From contig USTC01000030.1 in assembly GCA_900557505.1 (NCBI GenBank), positions 1-8,740 of the forward strand: 8,740 bases of DNA. Reading direction: 5' to 3'. A program made the position numbers and the translations under genes. Origin of the DNA: an uncultured Collinsella sp. GTDB lineage: Bacteria > Actinomycetota > Coriobacteriia > Coriobacteriales > Coriobacteriaceae. Shown here one piece after another: positions 5,683 to 8,740 of this stretch. The stretch's first letter is position 1. Every line of letters begins with the position of its first letter. The notes under the pieces are model-generated. The model did not search any database, had not been told where the DNA came from, and saw nothing but the letters and a program-made list of their open reading frames with translations.

Positions 5683-6681
5683 CTAGCGTGCCATCGCGTC
5701 GCGGCCGGCCTTGACCCGCTTGCGCTGTTTGGCGCGCTCCTCGCCGGTTAGGCGCTCAAAGAGATGCCCGATAATCGAGGCCAGCACCTGCTGAAACAGC
5801 GTTCCGCACATGACGGGGAACACGACTTCGCCCGGAAAGTACTGCGTGGCGATGACGGCGCCCGAAGAGATGTTACGCATGCCGCAGGTAAAGCACATGG
5901 TGGTCGTCTCGCTATACGGCAGATGCAGCGCACGGGCGACCAGAAAACCGACGACAAAGCCGCTGATGGCGAAGACCAAAATAAAGAGGGCGACTTCCAG
6001 GCGCACCGTGTTCATGTGCAGCACGTACTCGCTCATGGCGGTGGAGTTGGACGCGATGACCCCCATCATCATGAACTTGCAGGCGGGCGAAAGCGCGGGG
6101 GAGAGCTTCTCGTGTCCCCAGCCGCGCGTGAGCTCGTTGATCACGATGCCGAGCACGGCGGGGATGGCGATCATAAAGGCCATGTCTTGCATCATGCTCG
6201 GCACGTCGATCGAGACGGTGGCGCCCAGCAGGAGCTTGAGCGTAAGAGGAATCGTCACAGGTGAGATGACCGAGGACGTCAGGATAATGGTAAGCGCGAG
6301 CGGGCCGTTGCCGCCGAACATGCTAATCCACATAAAGGCAGTGACCGCCACGGGTACGCTGTACTCGAGCACGATGCCGCAGACAAGGTTGGGGTTGGAA
6401 CCAAAGAACAGCGACCCCATGGCATAGGCTGCTATGGGAATGAGCACCGCGGAGACGAGCAGCGCCAAAATCAGGTGCAGCGGACGGCGGAACACCTCAG
6501 CCACCTGGTGGAAGGTGTTGCTGAGCGCACCCTGAAACGTCATAAAGGCAAACAAGGTGGGAACGATGGGCTTGAGTAAGCCGATCTGCTGGGGAAAGAG
6601 CACGCCGAGCGCCACGCAAATCGGAACGATGACCTGCATGTGCCCCGCGAGAAACTTGCCCAGTCCAACCCATTGCTTCAT
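5683..6681 (-). CDS. Bile acid:sodium symporter (BASS/SBF) family transporter
   Basis: Polytopic inner-membrane protein of 332 aa with about nine to ten hydrophobic helices, the usual size for the SBF/BASS family. Diagnostic stretches are VLEYSVPVAVTAF (104-116), GGNGPLALTIILTSSVISPVTIP (123-145, the first unwound helix pair region) and CGMRNISSGAVIA (266-278), the conserved G-M-R-N segment of the second crossover. A short basic tail follows the last helix. BASS members move bile acids, pantoate, pyruvate or other organic anions with sodium; sequence alone does not give the substrate here, and a gut setting makes bile acids only one option. Start ATG is at 6679-6681, with AAGGGAG about 12 nt upstream, a rather long spacing. 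The gene is single, convergent with the DUF4931 gene and divergent from recJ. Confidence 0.9.
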   Translation of the reverse strand: MKQWVGLGKFLAGHMQVIVPICVALGVLFPQQIGLLKPIVPTLFAFMTFQGALSNTFHQVAEVFRRPLHLILALLVSAVLIPIAAYAMGSLFFGSNPNLVCGIVLEYSVPVAVTAFMWISMFGGNGPLALTIILTSSVISPVTIPLTLKLLLGATVSIDVPSMMQDMAFMIAIPAVLGIVINELTRGWGHEKLSPALSPACKFMMMGVIASNSTAMSEYVLHMNTVRLEVALFILVFAISGFVVGFLVARALHLPYSETTTMCFTCGMRNISSGAVIATQYFPGEVVFPVMCGTLFQQVLASIIGHLFERLTGEERAKQRKRVKAGRDAMAR

Positions 6682-6763
6682 ATGCGCTTGTGACTCCCTT
6701 TGCTCGTGAATCCGTTTTGAATGGATATGCTAGACGCTCGCATGCGTCCGTGCGTCAGAAACG

Positions 6764-6778
6764 CTCGAATATTTCGAG
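6764..6778. promoter_or_regulatory. Small palindrome in the symporter/recJ intergenic region
   Basis: CTCGAA-TAT-TTCGAG, 6-bp arms around a 3-nt centre, sits 83 nt upstream of the symporter start and about 66 nt upstream of the recJ -10 box. It could be a regulator site for either divergent gene. It matches no operator that I can name, and a 6-bp palindrome may occur by chance. Confidence 0.22.
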
Positions 6779-6843
6779 GCGATTACCGGCATCGTTTACC
6801 GAAACCGCGGCGTGCTGCGGCGTTTTGCGTCCGTGCTGCACGG

Positions 6844-6849
6844 TATAAT
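6844..6849 (+). promoter_or_regulatory. Consensus -10 box, probable recJ promoter
   Basis: TATAAT is a perfect sigma-70-type -10 hexamer in the divergent intergenic region, 57 nt before the upstream ORF and about 110 nt before recJ. The best -35 candidates (GTTTTG at 6822-6827 with 16-nt spacing, or TTGCGT at 6825-6830 with 13) are poor. The start site would fall near 6855, giving a leader of roughly 50 nt to the upstream ORF. Confidence 0.55.
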
Positions 6850-6905
6850 AAATCCGTTCAACAGATCTGCCTGCCGAAGCGGGCATACACAGAGGACTCA
6901 TCGCT

Positions 6906-6971
6906 ATGAACCGTGAGAGGTATCGCGGCGACCTGCCCCTATCGGGGGTGGGTGCCTATGTCATCGCTTAA
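6906..6971 (+). CDS. 21-codon upstream ORF overlapping recJ (candidate leader peptide)
   Basis: A short ORF from ATG 6906 to TAA 6969-6971, in a different frame from recJ, overlapping recJ's first 14 nt. Its ribosome site AGAGGA (6891-6896) is 9 nt upstream and is at least as good as the recJ one. The peptide begins MNRERYRGDL and ends GVGAYVIA; there is no run of a single amino acid as in amino-acid attenuators, and no similarity that I recognise. A ribosome finishing this ORF would stop on top of the recJ start codon, which suits translational coupling. Whether the peptide itself matters is unknown. Alternatively recJ starts at GTG 6913 and this ORF is accidental. Confidence 0.4.
   Translation: MNRERYRGDLPLSGVGAYVIA
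6936..6948 (+). promoter_or_regulatory. recJ ribosome site within a small hairpin
   Basis: CCCC (6936-6939), a TATC loop and GGGG (6944-6947) can pair. The GGGGG at 6944-6948 is the only purine-rich ribosome site in front of recJ ATG 6958 (9 nt away). Pairing would hide it unless the stem is opened, for example by ribosomes translating the upstream ORF. The stem is only 4 bp, so its stability is modest. Confidence 0.35.
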
Positions 6972-8740
6972 GACGACGCATCGCTGGGCGGTCGCTCAGC
7001 AAAACCCCGAGCTCGAAAAGGAGCTTTCGGCTGGCCTGGGCATACCCGGGCTGGTGGCGCGCATTATGGTTGCGCACGGCATTACATCCATCGAAGAAGG
7101 CCAGCTGTTTTTGACGCCTTCGCTCGATCGCGACTGGGCCGACCCACTCATTATCCCGGGCATGTCGGTCGTTGCCGACCGCGTCGAGCGTGCCATTCGC
7201 AACCACGAGCACATCGCGGTCTTTGGCGATTTTGACGTTGACGGTATTACGTCGACCTGCCTGTTGACCGAGGCACTGCGCACGTTTGGTGCCGATGTCA
7301 CGCCGTTTATTCCACATCGCTTTGACGAGGGCTACGGTCTTTCGCGCGCGGCGCTCGACCGCGTCAACGGGCTCGCCCAACCCAACCTGATCGTGACCGT
7401 CGATAACGGTATTGCTGCCAAGGAAGAAGTCTCCTATCTGGAGAGCCTGGGGATCGATTTGGTGGTCACGGACCATCACGAGCCCTCCGATCAGGTGCCG
7501 CAGGGCGTGCCCCTGACCGACCCTAAGCTCGAGGACGAGGGTCCTTCACGTGAGCTTGCCGGTGCCGGCGTGGCACTCAAGCTGGTGCAGGTTCTGGGCG
7601 AGCGTCTGGGCAAGCCGTCGTATTGGCGTTCGCTGATCGAGGTTGCGGCGCTGGGCACCGTGTCCGACATGATGCCGCTGACGCCCGAGAACCGCGCACT
7701 GGTCGCCGAGGGCATCCAGCAGATGCGCGTGACGGCCCGTCCCGGCTATATCGCGCTTGCCGCACTTGCCAAGGCCGACCTTTCTACCATTACGGCCGAT
7801 GGCCTGTCGTTTTCGCTCATTCCCCGCTTGAACGCCGCCGGCCGCATGGCCGATCCCAAGCTGGCACTCGACCTGCTGCTTGCCCGCGATCCTATCGAGG
7901 CAAGCGCTCTGGCGGCCGAGCTCGAGGAGATCAACCGTCAGCGCCGCGAGATCGAGGCCGAGCTCACACGCGATGCCATGGCAAAGGTCGAGGAGATCTA
8001 TGATGGCGGTCGTGCAATCGTCGTGGGTGGCGAGGGCTGGCACGAGGGCGTCAAGGGTATCGTAGCGAGCCGTCTGACCAACCGTTATCACGTGCCGGCG
8101 CTGCTGTTCTCGATCGAAGACGGTATCGCTCGCGGTTCGGGTCGCTCGGTGGGCAAGGTCAACCTGTTCGACGCCGTCGAGCGTTGCTCCGATCTGCTGA
8201 TTCGTCGCGGCGGGCATGCGGGTGCGGTGGGCGTGACCATCGAGGCGTCCAAGCTCGACGAGTTCCGTCGTCGCCTTTCCGCCGTGCTGTCCGAGCTTCC
8301 CGCCGAGGACTTTGAGGACACCGACGAGGTTGCCGCCACCGTCGACCTCTCCGAGCTGAATATTGAGACCATCGAGCAGATCTCCCGTCTTGAGCCGTTT
8401 GGCCAGGGCAACAAGGTGCCGCTGTTGGCGGCCGAGGGCGTGACAATGTGCGATCGCGCCGTGGTGGGCAAAACCGGCGAGCACATGCGCTTCGTGGCGA
8501 CCGATGGCGCCGCGAGTGTGCCGGCCATTATGTTCCGCGTGCCGCAGATCGATAAGCTCATCAATTGCGATAGCGCCGTCGATTTGGTGTTCGAGGCCGT
8601 GGCCGAGCATTGGCAAGGTCGCGTAAAGCCCAAGCTCATGATCAAGGATGTCTTGGTCCGCGATACCACGGCGCCCAGCGTTGACGACCCGGCATGTGAA
8701 CTTCGCCGCGGCGTGGAGCCTGCGGACGCCGGCCTTCGTC
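6958..8740 (+). CDS. recJ: RecJ, single-stranded-DNA-specific 5'-3' exonuclease (3' truncated by the window)
   Basis: DHH-family nuclease of recombination and repair; it degrades ssDNA from the 5' end with divalent metal. 594 codons are visible and the frame is open to the window edge. Motifs: FGDFDVDGITST (89-100, with Asp91, Asp93 and Asp95; Phe replaces the common Tyr), VDNGI (148-152), the TDHHEP DHH motif (171-176, Asp172-His173-His174), GAGVALKL (202-209), ALGTVSDMMPL (231-241, Asp237), GRMADPKLALDLLLARD (295-311), WHEGVKGIVASRL (361-373), RRGGHAGAVG (416-425, DHHA1 domain) and LEPFGQGN (478-485), leading into the OB-fold region. ATG 6958 is chosen for its GGGGG 9 nt upstream and the usual short N-terminus. 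In-frame GTGs at 6952 and 6913 are alternatives; a TGA at 6907-6909 bounds the frame. A promoter and a possible leader peptide lie upstream. Confidence 0.95.
   Translation, partial: MSSLKTTHRWAVAQQNPELEKELSAGLGIPGLVARIMVAHGITSIEEGQLFLTPSLDRDWADPLIIPGMSVVADRVERAIRNHEHIAVFGDFDVDGITSTCLLTEALRTFGADVTPFIPHRFDEGYGLSRAALDRVNGLAQPNLIVTVDNGIAAKEEVSYLESLGIDLVVTDHHEPSDQVPQGVPLTDPKLEDEGPSRELAGAGVALKLVQVLGERLGKPSYWRSLIEVAALGTVSDMMPLTPENRALVAEGIQQMRVTARPGYIALAALAKADLSTITADGLSFSLIPRLNAAGRMADPKLALDLLLARDPIEASALAAELEEINRQRREIEAELTRDAMAKVEEIYDGGRAIVVGGEGWHEGVKGIVASRLTNRYHVPALLFSIEDGIARGSGRSVGKVNLFDAVERCSDLLIRRGGHAGAVGVTIEASKLDEFRRRLSAVLSELPAEDFEDTDEVAATVDLSELNIETIEQISRLEPFGQGNKVPLLAAEGVTMCDRAVVGKTGEHMRFVATDGAASVPAIMFRVPQIDKLINCDSAVDLVFEAVAEHWQGRVKPKLMIKDVLVRDTTAPSVDDPACELRRGVEPADAGLR

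Noticed and set aside
6764..6778. LexA/SOS box controlling recJ
   Set aside because: The palindrome CTCGAA-TAT-TTCGAG does not match the Gram-positive CGAAC-N4-GTTCG pattern.
6721..6909. Open frame of 62 codons in the symporter/recJ intergenic region
   Set aside because: It lacks a ribosome site, contains the recJ -10 box and overlaps the better-supported leader ORF; no protein-like features.
7546..8616. Long open frame (356 codons) on the minus strand within recJ
   Set aside because: The + strand here carries intact RecJ motifs throughout; the antisense frame is His/Leu/Gly-rich low-complexity translation typical of GC-rich shadows.

Overview
The window looks like a chromosomal segment of a high-GC Gram-positive gut actinobacterium. 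A Collinsella-like member of the Coriobacteriia is my best guess, from codon use, the protein sequences and gene style; this is inference, because no rRNA or other marker is present. Coding density is high. No tRNA, rRNA, CRISPR array, transposase or phage gene was seen. The window starts inside livM and ends inside recJ.

Layout: (1) 1-2133, + strand: the end of a branched-chain amino-acid (LIV) ABC importer operon. It holds the C-terminal part of the permease livM, then the ATPases livG and livF, tightly packed and closed by a strong intrinsic terminator. (2) 2135-4141: an island-like unit. Two copies of a ~93-bp hairpin-forming repeat (2135-2227 and 4048-4141, same orientation) flank one minus-strand gene. 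That gene encodes a secreted or membrane-anchored protein with an ectodomain, one membrane helix and a cytoplasmic zinc ribbon. Its core is strikingly AT-rich, and two abutting perfect palindromes lie just upstream of it. (3) 4174-5652, + strand: a two-gene unit of cutC and a DUF4931/GalT-like protein, separated by 3 nt. (4) 5683-6681, minus strand: a bile acid:sodium symporter (BASS) family transporter, convergent with the preceding pair. (5) 6682-6957: a divergent intergenic region with a consensus -10 box, and a 21-codon upstream ORF overlapping the next gene. (6) 6958 to the end: recJ, the single-strand DNA exonuclease, truncated by the window edge after 594 codons.

How the genes work together: LivM, LivG and LivF are parts of one importer; the binding protein and LivH are presumably just upstream. 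cutC and the DUF4931 gene are probably co-transcribed. The symporter and recJ share only the intergenic region. The parts that ordinary annotation does not explain are the repeat-flanked zinc-ribbon gene with its palindromic upstream region, the recJ leader, and the first ~57 bases, which do not read as LivM in any forward frame.
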